Assembly (NCBI RefSeq): GCF_020037015.1
Contig: NZ_JAIQDE010000030.1
Span: 1 to 64,000, forward strand
Origin: Corallococcus sp. AS-1-6
GTDB lineage: Bacteria > Myxococcota > Myxococcia > Myxococcales > Myxococcaceae
DNA: 64,000 nt
Reading direction: 5' to 3'
Shown: piece by piece, positions 10,099 through 19,224 of the stretch
How positions within the stretch are numbered: the first letter of the stretch is position 1
How the letters are laid out: each line of letters opens with the position of its first letter
Position numbers and translations under genes: made by a program
The notes under the pieces: model-generated
What the model was told of the DNA's origin: nothing
The model's database searches: none
Seen by the model: the letters and a program-made list of their open reading frames with translations, nothing else

Positions 10099-11478
10099 GT
10101 GAATACGACCCGTGAGAACCTTCCCCATGTGGTCATCCTGGGAGGCGGCTTCGGCGGCCTCTACGCGGCCCGGTACCTGCGAAAGGCAGGGGTTCGCGTC
10201 ACGATGGTGGACCGTCACAACCACCACCTCTTCCAGCCCCTGCTGTACCAGGTGGCCACGGCGACGCTGAGCCCCAGCGACATCGCCGCGCCACTGCGGG
10301 GGATGCTCGGACGCAATCACGTCCAGGTGCTGCTCGCGGAAGTCACTGGCGTGGACACCACGCGCAAGCACGTCCTCCTGGCGGATGGCGAGCTGGCGTA
10401 CGACTTCCTCATCGTCGCCACCGGGGCGACGCACTCGTACTTCGGCAATGACGCCTGGTCGCGACACTCGATGGGATTGAAGACCGTCGAGGACGCGTTG
10501 GAGATCCGCCGCCGCGTGCTGCTCGCCTTCGAGCAGGCCGAGCGCGAACCGGACCCCGAGCGCCGCCGCGCGCTGCTCACCTTCGCCATCATCGGCGCGG
10601 GGCCCACGGGCGTGGAGCTGGCGGGGGCGCTGGCGGAGATCAGCCGCAATTCCTTGTCGGGCGACTTCCAGAACATCGACCCACGGGATGCGCGCGTCAT
10701 CCTCATCGAGGGCATGGACCGCGTGCTGCCCACCTACCCCGAGAACCTCTCGGCGGAGGCCCGCCGGGTGCTGGAGGGGCTCGGCGTGGAGGTCCGTACG
10801 GGCACCCGGGTCACGAACATCGACGCCGCGGGCGTGGACATGGGCCCCGAACATCTGGCGGCCCGCACGGTGCTCTGGGCCGCGGGAGTGGAGGCCTCGC
10901 CTGTGGCCCGCTCGCTCGGCGTGACGCTGGACAGGGCAGGGCGCGTCCCGGTGACGCCCGAACTCACCGTGCCCGGGCATCCCGACATCTTCGTCGTGGG
11001 GGACCTGGCGCTCGTGAAGCAGGAGGACGGAAGCGCGGTCCCGGGAGTGGCGCCCGCGGCGATGCAGGAGGGAAAGCACGCGGTGCTCAACCTCCGCCGC
11101 CAGCTCGCGGGTCAGCCCATGCAGCCCTTCCGCTATTGGGACCGGGGAACCTACGCCGTCATCGGCAGGGGCCATGCGGTGGGCGTGGCCTTCCGCCGGG
11201 TGAAGCAGTCCGGCTTCGTCGCGTGGTTGGCCTGGCTCTTCATCCACATCACCTTCCTCATCGGCTTCCGAAGCAAGCTGGCCGTGCTGCTCAACTGGGC
11301 GTACGCGTACCTGACCTTCGGCAGGTCCGCGCGCATCATCACCGGCCCTGCTCCCCGTCTGGAGGAGCGGGGCGTGCAGTCCCTGCCCGCCAGTGGAACG
11401 TCAGTTGTTGCCGGCGGGGAACCCGCGGCTCCCGTCGTCCTCGGAGGCCTGGTTCCAGACCGCGGCGGGGCGGGGTGA
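10099..11478 (+). CDS. ndh: Type II NADH:quinone oxidoreductase
   Basis: Single-subunit membrane-associated NADH dehydrogenase that passes electrons to quinone without pumping protons. The 459-residue protein has an N-terminal FAD Rossmann motif ([13 protein letters not shown], about residue 14), the family motif [12 protein letters not shown] near residue 45, a second dinucleotide motif [14 protein letters not shown] near residue 167, and a hydrophobic C-terminal segment (about 375–415) for membrane association. The start is a GTG. The last 78 bp overlap the 3' end of the convergent comM gene; the overlapping tail is low-complexity Gly/Pro/Val sequence, not part of the fold. Confidence 0.93.
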   Translation: MNTTRENLPHVVILGGGFGGLYAARYLRKAGVRVTMVDRHNHHLFQPLLYQVATATLSPSDIAAPLRGMLGRNHVQVLLAEVTGVDTTRKHVLLADGELAYDFLIVATGATHSYFGNDAWSRHSMGLKTVEDALEIRRRVLLAFEQAEREPDPERRRALLTFAIIGAGPTGVELAGALAEISRNSLSGDFQNIDPRDARVILIEGMDRVLPTYPENLSAEARRVLEGLGVEVRTGTRVTNIDAAGVDMGPEHLAARTVLWAAGVEASPVARSLGVTLDRAGRVPVTPELTVPGHPDIFVVGDLALVKQEDGSAVPGVAPAAMQEGKHAVLNLRRQLAGQPMQPFRYWDRGTYAVIGRGHAVGVAFRRVKQSGFVAWLAWLFIHITFLIGFRSKLAVLLNWAYAYLTFGRSARIITGPAPRLEERGVQSLPASGTSVVAGGEPAAPVVLGGLVPDRGGAG

Positions 11479-13038
11479 GGCATTCAGCGCGCCCCGGGTA
11501 TTGGTGTGGAGCCAGCCCCGGCGGTCCATCATCCGGCAATCGATGGCCAGTTGCATGTCCACGGTCTCGATACGCCCGTGTCCCTCCAGGTCCGCGCGCG
11601 TCAGCGCGAGCTTGAGGATGCGGTCATGAGCCCGCGCGGACAGGCCAAAATGAGTGACCGCGCGCTCCAGTTGCTTCTCCGCGGAGGGTGACAGCACGCA
11701 GTAGCGGCGCAGCAGGTGCGAAGGCATCTGGGCATTGCAGTGCACCCCTGGCGTGTCTTGGAACCGGACGCGCTGCCGTTCGCGCGCGGCCTCCACGCGC
11801 TGGCGGTAGTAGTGGCTTGGCAGCTCCTGGCTCTTCTCCGCGAGGTGGTGGTACTCCACCGGCCGCGTCTGCACGGTGATGTCGATGCGGTCCAGCAGCG
11901 GCCCGCTGATGCGCGAGTGGTAGCCGAAGATGCGGTGCTCGAGGCAGGTGCACGTGCGGCCGGGGACGTTGAAGTAGCCGCACGGGCAGGGATTCATCGC
12001 CGCCACCAGCATGACCCGGCAGGGATAGGTGATGTGCTGGGTGGCCCGCGCCAGATGGATGGCGCCTTCCTCCAGGGGCTGGCGCAGCACCTCCAGCACG
12101 TTCTTCCGGAACTCCGGCAACTCGTCGAGGAACAGCACGCCGTGGTGGGCCAGGGACAGCTCCCCTGGACGGGCCATGGGACCTCCTCCCACGAGCCCCG
12201 CATCGGACAGCGTGTGATGGGGCGCGCGAAACGGACGCTCGCGGATCAGCGCCTGCTCGTCTCCCAGCAGCCCCTGGATGGAGTAGACCTTCGTGACCTC
12301 CAGCGCCTCGTCGAACGTCATCTCGGGCAGGATGCCTGGCAGCCGTCGCGCCAGCATCGTCTTGCCCGAGCCCGGAGGTCCGGCCATCAGGATGTTGTGG
12401 CCCCCCGCCGCGGCGAGCTCCAACGCCAGCTTCAATTCCGGCTGTCCCCTGACGTCGGCCATGTCCGCGGACACCGCGCGAGGACCGCTCACCGAGGTCC
12501 CCGTGCGCATCAGCGGCGTCAGCGGGGCCTTGCCGGTGAGGTGGCCCACGGCCTCTTTCAGGTGGGCCACGGACAGCACCTGGAGGCCCTCCACCAGCGC
12601 CGCCTCCGCCGCGTTGGCCGCCGGCACCATGACTCCCTGGAAGCCGCCATTCCGGGCCGCCACGGCCAGCGGAAGCACGCCCTTGATGGCCTTGATGGAG
12701 CCATCCAGCGACAGCTCCCCGCCAAAGAGATACCGCTCCAGCGGTTCCTCCTCCATCAACCGCGCCGCGGCCAGGACGCCCAACGCGATGGGCAGCTCGA
12801 AGGCCGCCCCTTCCTTGCGGATCTCCGCGGGCGCCAGGTTGACCGTGATCCGCTTCTGCGGAAGGTCGAAGCCCGCGTTCTTCAGCGCGGAGACCACCCG
12901 GACCTTCGACTCCCGGGCCGCGCCCTCAGGCAGCCCCACGACGTTGAAGTAGGGCAGCCCGAGCGCCATGTCGACCTCGCACTCCACCACCACCGCGTCG
13001 ATGCCCATCAATGCCCCCGACCGCACCCTCGCCAGCAT
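11401..13038 (-). CDS. comM: ComM/YifB-family Mg-chelatase-like AAA+ ATPase
   Basis: A 545-residue AAA+ protein of the family whose Vibrio and Haemophilus members (ComM) act as branch-migration helicases during integration of transforming DNA. The N-terminal ChlI-like domain begins with MLARVRSGALMGIDA and has the Lon-protease-like fold; the ATPase core has Walker A GPPGSGKTML near residue 217 and Walker B VLFLDELPEF near residue 300; Cys residues around CPCGYFN are typical of the family. The ATG at 13038 follows GGGGGAG and fixes the start against a long upstream frame. Its 3' end overlaps ndh. Confidence 0.92.
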   Translation of the reverse strand: MLARVRSGALMGIDAVVVECEVDMALGLPYFNVVGLPEGAARESKVRVVSALKNAGFDLPQKRITVNLAPAEIRKEGAAFELPIALGVLAAARLMEEEPLERYLFGGELSLDGSIKAIKGVLPLAVAARNGGFQGVMVPAANAAEAALVEGLQVLSVAHLKEAVGHLTGKAPLTPLMRTGTSVSGPRAVSADMADVRGQPELKLALELAAAGGHNILMAGPPGSGKTMLARRLPGILPEMTFDEALEVTKVYSIQGLLGDEQALIRERPFRAPHHTLSDAGLVGGGPMARPGELSLAHHGVLFLDELPEFRKNVLEVLRQPLEEGAIHLARATQHITYPCRVMLVAAMNPCPCGYFNVPGRTCTCLEHRIFGYHSRISGPLLDRIDITVQTRPVEYHHLAEKSQELPSHYYRQRVEAARERQRVRFQDTPGVHCNAQMPSHLLRRYCVLSPSAEKQLERAVTHFGLSARAHDRILKLALTRADLEGHGRIETVDMQLAIDCRMMDRRGWLHTNTRGALNASPRPAAVWNQASEDDGSRGFPAGNN

Positions 13039-13177
13039 CCGCTCCCCCTTCCAACCCGTACGAGAGGAGGGGAGAGCAATGCCCGTACCGGCGCGCCTCG
13101 CTCTCAGGCGGCCCGCCGCGGCCATCCCGCGCGGCAGACGTCGGGTCCCGAGCGGGGACATGGGGGCCTGAAAAGAA

Positions 13178-13211
13178 GAAGCCCGCTGGCGTCGGAACGC
13201 CAGCGGGCTTC
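13178..13211 (-). terminator. Rho-independent terminator of the tonB-exb operon
   Basis: A perfect 15-bp inverted repeat (GAAGCCCGCTGGCGT and its complement) with a 4-nt loop lies 54 bp past the exbD stop. On the minus strand the stem is followed by TTCTTTTC, which gives a usable U-rich tail. It therefore ends the leftward tonB operon and separates it from comM. Confidence 0.85.
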
Positions 13212-13264
13212 GGATGGAATCGGTGACGGCGTGTCCGCGCGTCAGCCCTGACGGAAGGCGCGGA

Positions 13265-13780
13265 TCAGGGCGTCGGCGGGGCAGGGGGCGCGGGCGGCGC
13301 ACCGTCCGGCGTGGCCTGCGTGCCCTGGATGACCGCGTTCTGGGGAAGCTCGGTGGCCATGCCCAGGATCTTCGCTCCCGCGGCACGGGCGCCATCCAGC
13401 GCCACCACGAGCTTGCCGTAGTTCGCCGCGTCATCCGCCATGAAGAAGACGACCTTCTCGTCCGGCTTCTTGGCGTTCAACATCCGCTTGAGGCGGGCGA
13501 TGTAGTCCGAAGCGGGGATCTGCTCCGTGTTGATGGAGTAGGCGCCGCTCTTGTCCACCTGCACGACGATCTGCTGATCATCGGGCTCCGGCGGCGGCTG
13601 GTTCTCCTCAACCTCCGTCTCCGGGACGCGGACGAGGATGTCCTTCTCCAGGAGGGGCGTCACCACCATGAAGATGATGAGGAGCACCAGCACCACGTCC
13701 ACCAGGGGCGTGACGTTGATCTCCGAGTTCGGCGCGGACGCGGGCTTGACCCACTGACGCTGCTTGTGTCCTCGGGACAT
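13265..13780 (-). CDS. exbD: Biopolymer transport protein ExbD (second copy)
   Basis: ExbD/TolR-family inner-membrane protein of 171 residues. A short cytoplasmic N-terminus leads to INVTPLVDVVLVLLIIFMV, the single helix with the conserved Asp that takes part in the proton path, then a periplasmic domain (about 50–150) and a Pro/Ala-rich tail. With ExbB it forms the motor that energises TonB. Its ATG overlaps the stop codon of the preceding exbD by one base (TAATG), so the two are translationally coupled. Two ExbD paralogues in one operon suggest a hetero-oligomeric or dual-purpose motor. Confidence 0.93.
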   Translation of the reverse strand: MSRGHKQRQWVKPASAPNSEINVTPLVDVVLVLLIIFMVVTPLLEKDILVRVPETEVEENQPPPEPDDQQIVVQVDKSGAYSINTEQIPASDYIARLKRMLNAKKPDEKVVFFMADDAANYGKLVVALDGARAAGAKILGMATELPQNAVIQGTQATPDGAPPAPPAPPTP

Positions 13781-14193
13781 TACTTCTTCTCCTCCACACC
13801 CAGGGCGATCTGCTTCGCCTTCGCCTTGCGGGCCGTGTCCAGCACCTTGCGCACGTCACCCACGTTCAGGGCGTTGTCGCCCTTCAGGAGGATCTTCTTG
13901 CCGGGATCCTTCACCAGCTCCGCGGCGATCTTCTCCTGGAGCCCCTTCTCGTCGACCTCATCGTTCTCCACGAACATCTTCTTGTCCGGGGTGATGGAGA
14001 GGATCAGCGGATCGGCGTCCGTCTTGCCTTCCTTCTCGATCTCCGTGGCCTTGGGCAGCTCCACGGACTTGCCGCGCTGGAGCATGGGCGTCACGACCAT
14101 GAAGATGATGAGGAGCACCAGCACCACGTCCACGAGTGGCGTGACGTTGATCTCGCTCTTGATGCCCCCTTTGGGGCCTGCTGACATTCCCAT
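13780..14193 (-). CDS. exbD: Biopolymer transport protein ExbD (first copy)
   Basis: ExbD/TolR-family protein of 137 residues with the same membrane segment INVTPLVDVVLVLLIIFMV near residue 15 and a periplasmic domain ending in a Lys-rich tail. Compared with the second copy, the membrane helix is nearly identical while the periplasmic halves differ, which fits duplication followed by divergence of the part that meets TonB or the peptidoglycan. The start may be the first ATG (14193) or the second (14187). It is the third gene of the tonB-exbB-exbD-exbD operon. Confidence 0.92.
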   Translation of the reverse strand: MGMSAGPKGGIKSEINVTPLVDVVLVLLIIFMVVTPMLQRGKSVELPKATEIEKEGKTDADPLILSITPDKKMFVENDEVDEKGLQEKIAAELVKDPGKKILLKGDNALNVGDVRKVLDTARKAKAKQIALGVEEKK

Positions 14194-14293
14194 GCGTGCA
14201 CCTGTATCCGGGAAGGAACGCCCACCCCGGGGCAGCGCGGCTTCTCAGCCGGACCGCCCACATGGGTGGGGACGTCCCAGGGTGGGGCTGCGA

Positions 14294-14968
14294 CTAGGCG
14301 TGCGACGAACCGCCGCCCACGTGCCGGGCCACCACGTCCAGGAACTCGTTGGAGGACTCGGAGATGTCCACGGAGCGGGCATCCACCCAGCCCTGCAGGA
14401 AGTTGTAGGCCATCACGGCGGGGATCGCCACGAGCAGACCGAACGCCGTGGTGATGAGCGCCTCGGAGATACCAGCGGAGATCGTCGCCAGACCGCCGGA
14501 GCCCGCGGCCGCCATGAGCTGGAAGGCGTTCACGATACCCATCGTGGTGCCCAGCAGACCGACGAACGGCGCCGTCGAACCGACCGTGGCCAGCAGGCCC
14601 AGGCCGCGCTTGAGGCTCTGCACCTCGCGCTGCGCCTGGCGCTCCAGCGCGCGGGCCACGGACTCCACCGCCAGGTCCTTGTTCCCGGGGGTGATGCGGT
14701 ACGCCGTCAGGCCGGAGTTGATGACGCGGCCCAGGTGGCCCACGTCCTTGCCCAGGTTGGTGTTCGCCGCGGTCGTCAGGTCGCCCTTCGCGAGGATGGC
14801 GCCCATCTTGGCGGCGAAGTTGCGGCTGTCCGAGCGGGTCTTGCGGAAGACGATGATCCGCTCCGCCATGACGACCAGCGACGCCACCGACATGATGGCG
14901 AGGGTGAAGATGATCATGCGGGCGAAGAGGCCCGTGTGGTGCCAGATATCAAGCAGGGTAAATTGCAT
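14294..14968 (-). CDS. exbB: ExbB/TolQ/MotA-family proton channel protein
   Basis: A 224-residue inner-membrane protein with three transmembrane helices (about residues 15–37, 125–150 and 165–190), as in ExbB and TolQ. The segment LGLLATVGSTAPFVGLLGTTMGIVNAF is the family hallmark and lies next to the proton pathway. It should form a pentamer around ExbD dimers and drive TonB using the proton gradient. Position directly after tonB favours ExbB over TolQ. Confidence 0.93.
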   Translation of the reverse strand: MQFTLLDIWHHTGLFARMIIFTLAIMSVASLVVMAERIIVFRKTRSDSRNFAAKMGAILAKGDLTTAANTNLGKDVGHLGRVINSGLTAYRITPGNKDLAVESVARALERQAQREVQSLKRGLGLLATVGSTAPFVGLLGTTMGIVNAFQLMAAAGSGGLATISAGISEALITTAFGLLVAIPAVMAYNFLQGWVDARSVDISESSNEFLDVVARHVGGGSSHA

Positions 14969-15043
14969 GGCTGTGGAGCGCTCCTCCTCACGAGCGCGAG
15001 GTGATGTTCGGCGGACTGCTCAAGCGGGACTGCCTGCTTTGGA

Positions 15044-15790
15044 TCAGCGCGGCAGCTTCAGGTTGAAGTTGAACGTGTACTGCACTTCGACCGGCCTGCC
15101 CTGGAACGTGACCGGCTTGTAACGTGAGGCAGTGAGCACGTCCATCACGGCCTGCTCCATGTGAGGGAGCGGCTTGATCGTGCGGCAGCGCTCGACCTTT
15201 CCCTCGGTCGTGATGACGCACTTCACGATCATCAGGCCCTGCACGCGCGCTTCAATGGCCTCACGCGTATAGGAAACCTCCGGACCCGCGATCTTCTCCG
15301 GACGCGTCATGCCCTGGCCGAACGCCAGCACGTCCGTGCCCGTTCCACCCAGTTGACCGCCCACCACGCCACCGATCACGCCGCCCACCACGCCACCCAC
15401 CACACCGCCCGCGACGCCACCTTCCACGCCACCCTCGACCTCGGACTCGCTCGCCTCCTCTTCCTCGGGCTCCGGCGCGGTCTCGGTCTCCTGCGGCTTC
15501 TGCTGCGGGATCTCCTTCGGCTGCACGATCACGTCCTTGGGCTTCTTGGGCGTGACCTTCTTCTCCGTCTTCGGCTTCGACGCCGGGGGAGGCGGAGGAG
15601 GCGGAGGAGGCGGAGGCGCCATCGTGGCCTTCAGCGTGACCTCGACCTCCTTCTCCTCCACGGGAGGCGGACGCGTGGAGAGATAGGCCACAAGACCCAG
15701 CAGGCCAACGTGGAGCAGCGTGGACACGCCAGCACCCACGCCGAACCGCGACCTGGGTCCTTGCCCGCGGTCAAGGACTGAATCGAACAT
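15044..15790 (-). CDS. tonB: TonB energy-transducing protein with Gly-Val repeat linker
   Basis: TonB links the ExbBD motor to outer-membrane receptors. The 248-residue protein has a cytoplasmic N-terminus, one helix (about 20–40), a run of eleven prolines near residue 60, a Lys/Pro-rich stretch, an acidic block (EPEEEEASESE), then an unusual run of GGV-type tetrapeptides (about 118–145), and a standard C-terminal TonB domain (about 160–248: YTREAIEARVQG … VDRC-type strand … SRYKPVTFQGRPVEVQYTFNF). The start ATG follows GAGGAG. It heads an operon with exbB and two exbD genes and faces an Oar-like receptor, its likely partner. Confidence 0.93.
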   Translation of the reverse strand: MFDSVLDRGQGPRSRFGVGAGVSTLLHVGLLGLVAYLSTRPPPVEEKEVEVTLKATMAPPPPPPPPPPPASKPKTEKKVTPKKPKDVIVQPKEIPQQKPQETETAPEPEEEEASESEVEGGVEGGVAGGVVGGVVGGVIGGVVGGQLGGTGTDVLAFGQGMTRPEKIAGPEVSYTREAIEARVQGLMIVKCVITTEGKVERCRTIKPLPHMEQAVMDVLTASRYKPVTFQGRPVEVQYTFNFNLKLPR

Positions 15791-15853
15791 GCAAGTAACT
15801 CCTCTTCACCAGTGGACTACCCGTCCCCGCCATGCCCGGATTGAAGGGCGGCC

Positions 15854-15881
15854 ACCATACAGAAAAGGGTTCCGGGTTCAA
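15854..15881 (-). promoter_or_regulatory. Promoter of the tonB operon
   Basis: Minus-strand boxes TTGAAC (15881–15876) and TATGGT (15859–15854) are 16 bp apart, about 65 bp upstream of the tonB ATG. Both boxes are close to sigma70 consensus. Confidence 0.5.
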
Positions 15882-15949
15882 GCAACCGTGTCTGGCGCCG
15901 CTGCGTGATCGCGCCAATGCCCCACTGGTCACCAAAAAGCAACGGTCTA

Positions 15950-15977
15950 TTGACAACTGCTTGACCTCGGCTATTTT
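15950..15977 (+). promoter_or_regulatory. Strong sigma70-like promoter of the Oar-like gene
   Basis: A perfect -35 box TTGACA (15950–15955) and a -10 box TATTTT (15972–15977) are 16 bp apart. The predicted transcript begins about 40 nt before the ATG and carries a GGAGGGG ribosome binding site. This fits high expression of a major outer-membrane protein. Confidence 0.7.
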
Positions 15978-16020
15978 CCCGAGTCATTTTCGGTTGCAGC
16001 CCACCTTGGAGGGGTTTGGT

Positions 16021-19000
16021 ATGCAAGTGAAACAAGTACTTCGGGAAACCGGAGTCGTCCTTGCTGCGGGTCTGTTGTACGGATCCGCGGCTTTCGCGCA
16101 GTCCAGCGTCATCATCGGCACTGTCATCAATACTGAGGACAAGAAGCCGGCAGCCGATGTCGTTGTGACCGCCACCTCGCCCAACCTGCAGGGCGAGCAG
16201 ACCGTGGTTACCGACGCACAGGGTAACTACCGTATTCCCCAGCTCCCGCCGGGCACGTATACGTTGCGGTTCGAGAAGGAGACGTTCAAGCCTTACGCCC
16301 GCCCCGAAATCCAGTTGCTCCTCAACCGCACCATCCGCGTGAACGTGGAGCTCCTGCCGGACTCCTTCACGCAGACGGTGGACGTCATTGGTACGCCGCC
16401 GACGATCGACGTCGGTTCGACGAACCAGGGCGTCAACGTTGATCAGGAGTTCATCAAGCGCATCGCGGTGGCCCGTCCGGTCGGCAAGGGCGGCGCGACG
16501 CGCTCGTTCGAGTCCCTGGCCGAGCTCGCCCCGGGCGCCCAGTCCGACCAGTACGGCGTGTCCATCAACGGCACGACCTCGCCCGAGAACGGCTACGTGG
16601 TGGACGGTCTGTCCACGAACGACCCGGCCTTCGGCGTGAACGCCAGCCCGCTCAGCATCGAGTTCGTGCAGGACGTGAACATCATCACCGGCGGTTACAT
16701 GCCGGAGTTCGGTCGCTCCACGGGCGGTGTGATCAACGCGGTGACCCGGTCCGGTTCCAACGAGTTCCACGGCTCCGTGTTCGCCAACTGGACGCCGGGC
16801 GCCCTGGAAGGCAACCGCAAGCTGGTCATCGAGGACGGCACCACGATCACCGGCCTGAACGCCCTGAGCAACCTGGGCGACTTCGGCGCCACCCTCGGTG
16901 GTCCCATCCTCAAGGACAAGCTCTGGTTCTTCGCCGGCTTCGCGCCGTCGTTCCAGCGCTACGAGCACACCCGCGCGCTCAACGCCTTCACGCTGAATGA
17001 CGACGGCGATGTGGCGACGGATGCGAACGGCTTCAGCGTCGTCCAGCAGATCCCGGGCTCCGAGCGGAAGTACTTCGCCGACTCCCGCACGATCCAGTTC
17101 ATGGGCAAGCTGACGTACCTCATCAACCAGGACCACAACGTGTCGTTCGCCCTGAACGGCACCCCGACCGTGTCGGGTGGTCTGGGCAAGCTGCAGATCA
17201 GCCCCCGCTCGGGTGGTCTGCCGGCCGCGCAGAACACGCGTCCCGAGGACATCGGCAACACCGAGAACCGCGCCAACACCACGGCACTCGCCCTCAAGTA
17301 CGCGGGCGCGTTCATGGAGAAGAAGATCCTGGTCGACGCCAACCTCGGTTGGTTCCACCAGACTGCCTCCACGCCTCCGGCGGACGGTAGCGCCATCGGC
17401 TCGACGGACGGCCTGGCCGGCTACGCGCTCGCGCGGTACTCGACCACGCGTCCCCTGACGATGTTCGAGAACGTCCCGAACGCCGACCAGTACTGCGGCG
17501 TGACGGATGCGGAGCGGGCTGTCCGCTGCCCCGTGACGAACTACTACGTCGGCGGCCCTGGCTTCATGTCCGAGGCCACCCTGGACCGCTACCAGATCAA
17601 CGCGAAGGCCACCTACCTTCTGAACGCCCTGGGGACGCACGTCTTCAAGGCGGGCGTGGACACCGAGTTCCTGTCCTACGACCAGAAGAAGGCCTACTCC
17701 GGCAGCGTGTTCCTGCAGGAGTCGCGCACGTCGTACAACGGCTCGACCATCAAGATCTGGTCGGACAACCGCCGCTACGGCTACCAGACGGCCCCGGACA
17801 CCCCGGTGTTCGAGACCCTGCAGCAGTCCTCGACGAGCGGCACCACCATCGGTGGCTTCCTCCAGGACAGCTGGTCCATCGCCAACCGCGTCACCCTGAA
17901 CCTGGGCGTCCGGTACGACGTGCAGTCGATGTACGGCGGCGACGGCAACCTGGCCCTGAAGCTCGGCAACCAGTGGTCGCCCCGCATCGGCGCCGTGGTG
18001 GATCCGTTCGCCAACGGCCGCGCGAAGCTGTTCGTGAACTTCGCCCGGTACTACGAGCAGGTTCCGCTCAACATGATGGACCGCGCCTTCCCGGGTGAGC
18101 GCCGCTTCAGCGCGCGTCGCTTCTTCTCGGAGCCGGGTGCCGCGGGCGGTTGCGATCCGTCCACGCTCGAGGGTCAGCGCGGCAACTGCGCGTCCGACCA
18201 GTTCATCGTGCCGCGCGCGGAGAGCACCTCCAACGCGAACCAGCTCTACAGCGGCGGTCTGGTGCAGAACGAGCCGGTCGATCCGGACATCGAGCCCCAG
18301 TCCTCCGACGAAATCGTGGTCGGCGGCGAGTACGAGCTCCTGGCGAACACCCGCCTGGGCGCGACGTACACGCACCGCGACATGAACAAGGTCATCGAGG
18401 ACATGAGCCGCGATGACGGCAACACGTACTTCCTCGGCAACCCTGGCAGCGGCTTCGCCAAGGAGTTCCCGACGCCGGTGCGTGACTACGACGCGGTCAC
18501 CGTCTACCTGAACCGCACGTTCACGGACGGCTGGCTGGCGCAGGCGAGCTACACGTGGTCCCGCCTGTACGGCAACTACCCCGGTCTGTTCCGTCCGGAG
18601 AACAACCAGCTCGACCCGAACATCCTCGCGGACTTCGACCTGGTGGCCCTCCTGAACAACCGCACGGGTCTGCTGCCCTTCGACCGTACGCACGCCATCA
18701 AGGTGTTCGGCGCCAAGGAGTTCAACATCTCCAACGCGCTGTCGGCGAGCATCGGTCTGTCCTACCGCGGCAACTCCGGTACGCCCATCAGCTACCTCGG
18801 CGCGTACCCGGGCTACGGCCAGGATGAGACGTTCATCCTGCCGCGCGGCAGCGGCGGTCGCACCCCGTGGATCAACAGCGTTGACTCCAACGTGGGCGTG
18901 AACTACCGCGTGAGCAAGGACAGCGTGGTGTCCTTCACCCTGGACGTGTTCAACCTCTTCAACTTCCAGGGCGTGGACAGCGTCGACGAGTCCTACACGT

Positions 19001-19194
19001 TCACCGAGGTCCTGCCGATCTACAACCCGGCCACGAAGACCGCCGGTACGCAGGCGGATCTCCCCACGGGTGTTCCGATCGCGGGCGCTCCGGGCGAGTT
19101 CCTGACCCAGGAAGACGTGAACAAGAACTTCAAGAACCCGGACCGTTACCAGGCCCCGCGGCAGATCCGCTTCGGTGTCCGGTACACGTTCTAA
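16021..19194 (+). CDS. oar: Oar-like TonB-dependent outer-membrane protein
   Basis: Large outer-membrane beta-barrel of 1057 residues, close to the size of the Oar family. A signal peptide ends near residue 26 (SAAFAQ). A carboxypeptidase-regulatory-like Ig domain follows (about 28–115), then a plug domain with a conserved GTTSPENGYVVDGL segment, and the barrel, ending in the C-terminal aromatic residue pattern RFGVRYTF used for barrel insertion. In M. xanthus an Oar protein is required for development and for secretion of the protease PopC; whether this copy does the same is inference. It is divergent from tonB-exbBD and has its own strong promoter and Shine–Dalgarno site. Confidence 0.85.
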   Translation: MQVKQVLRETGVVLAAGLLYGSAAFAQSSVIIGTVINTEDKKPAADVVVTATSPNLQGEQTVVTDAQGNYRIPQLPPGTYTLRFEKETFKPYARPEIQLLLNRTIRVNVELLPDSFTQTVDVIGTPPTIDVGSTNQGVNVDQEFIKRIAVARPVGKGGATRSFESLAELAPGAQSDQYGVSINGTTSPENGYVVDGLSTNDPAFGVNASPLSIEFVQDVNIITGGYMPEFGRSTGGVINAVTRSGSNEFHGSVFANWTPGALEGNRKLVIEDGTTITGLNALSNLGDFGATLGGPILKDKLWFFAGFAPSFQRYEHTRALNAFTLNDDGDVATDANGFSVVQQIPGSERKYFADSRTIQFMGKLTYLINQDHNVSFALNGTPTVSGGLGKLQISPRSGGLPAAQNTRPEDIGNTENRANTTALALKYAGAFMEKKILVDANLGWFHQTASTPPADGSAIGSTDGLAGYALARYSTTRPLTMFENVPNADQYCGVTDAERAVRCPVTNYYVGGPGFMSEATLDRYQINAKATYLLNALGTHVFKAGVDTEFLSYDQKKAYSGSVFLQESRTSYNGSTIKIWSDNRRYGYQTAPDTPVFETLQQSSTSGTTIGGFLQDSWSIANRVTLNLGVRYDVQSMYGGDGNLALKLGNQWSPRIGAVVDPFANGRAKLFVNFARYYEQVPLNMMDRAFPGERRFSARRFFSEPGAAGGCDPSTLEGQRGNCASDQFIVPRAESTSNANQLYSGGLVQNEPVDPDIEPQSSDEIVVGGEYELLANTRLGATYTHRDMNKVIEDMSRDDGNTYFLGNPGSGFAKEFPTPVRDYDAVTVYLNRTFTDGWLAQASYTWSRLYGNYPGLFRPENNQLDPNILADFDLVALLNNRTGLLPFDRTHAIKVFGAKEFNISNALSASIGLSYRGNSGTPISYLGAYPGYGQDETFILPRGSGGRTPWINSVDSNVGVNYRVSKDSVVSFTLDVFNLFNFQGVDSVDESYTFTEVLPIYNPATKTAGTQADLPTGVPIAGAPGEFLTQEDVNKNFKNPDRYQAPRQIRFGVRYTF

Positions 19195-19224
19195 CCACCT
19201 GACCACATGAGGAAGATCAGCAAC

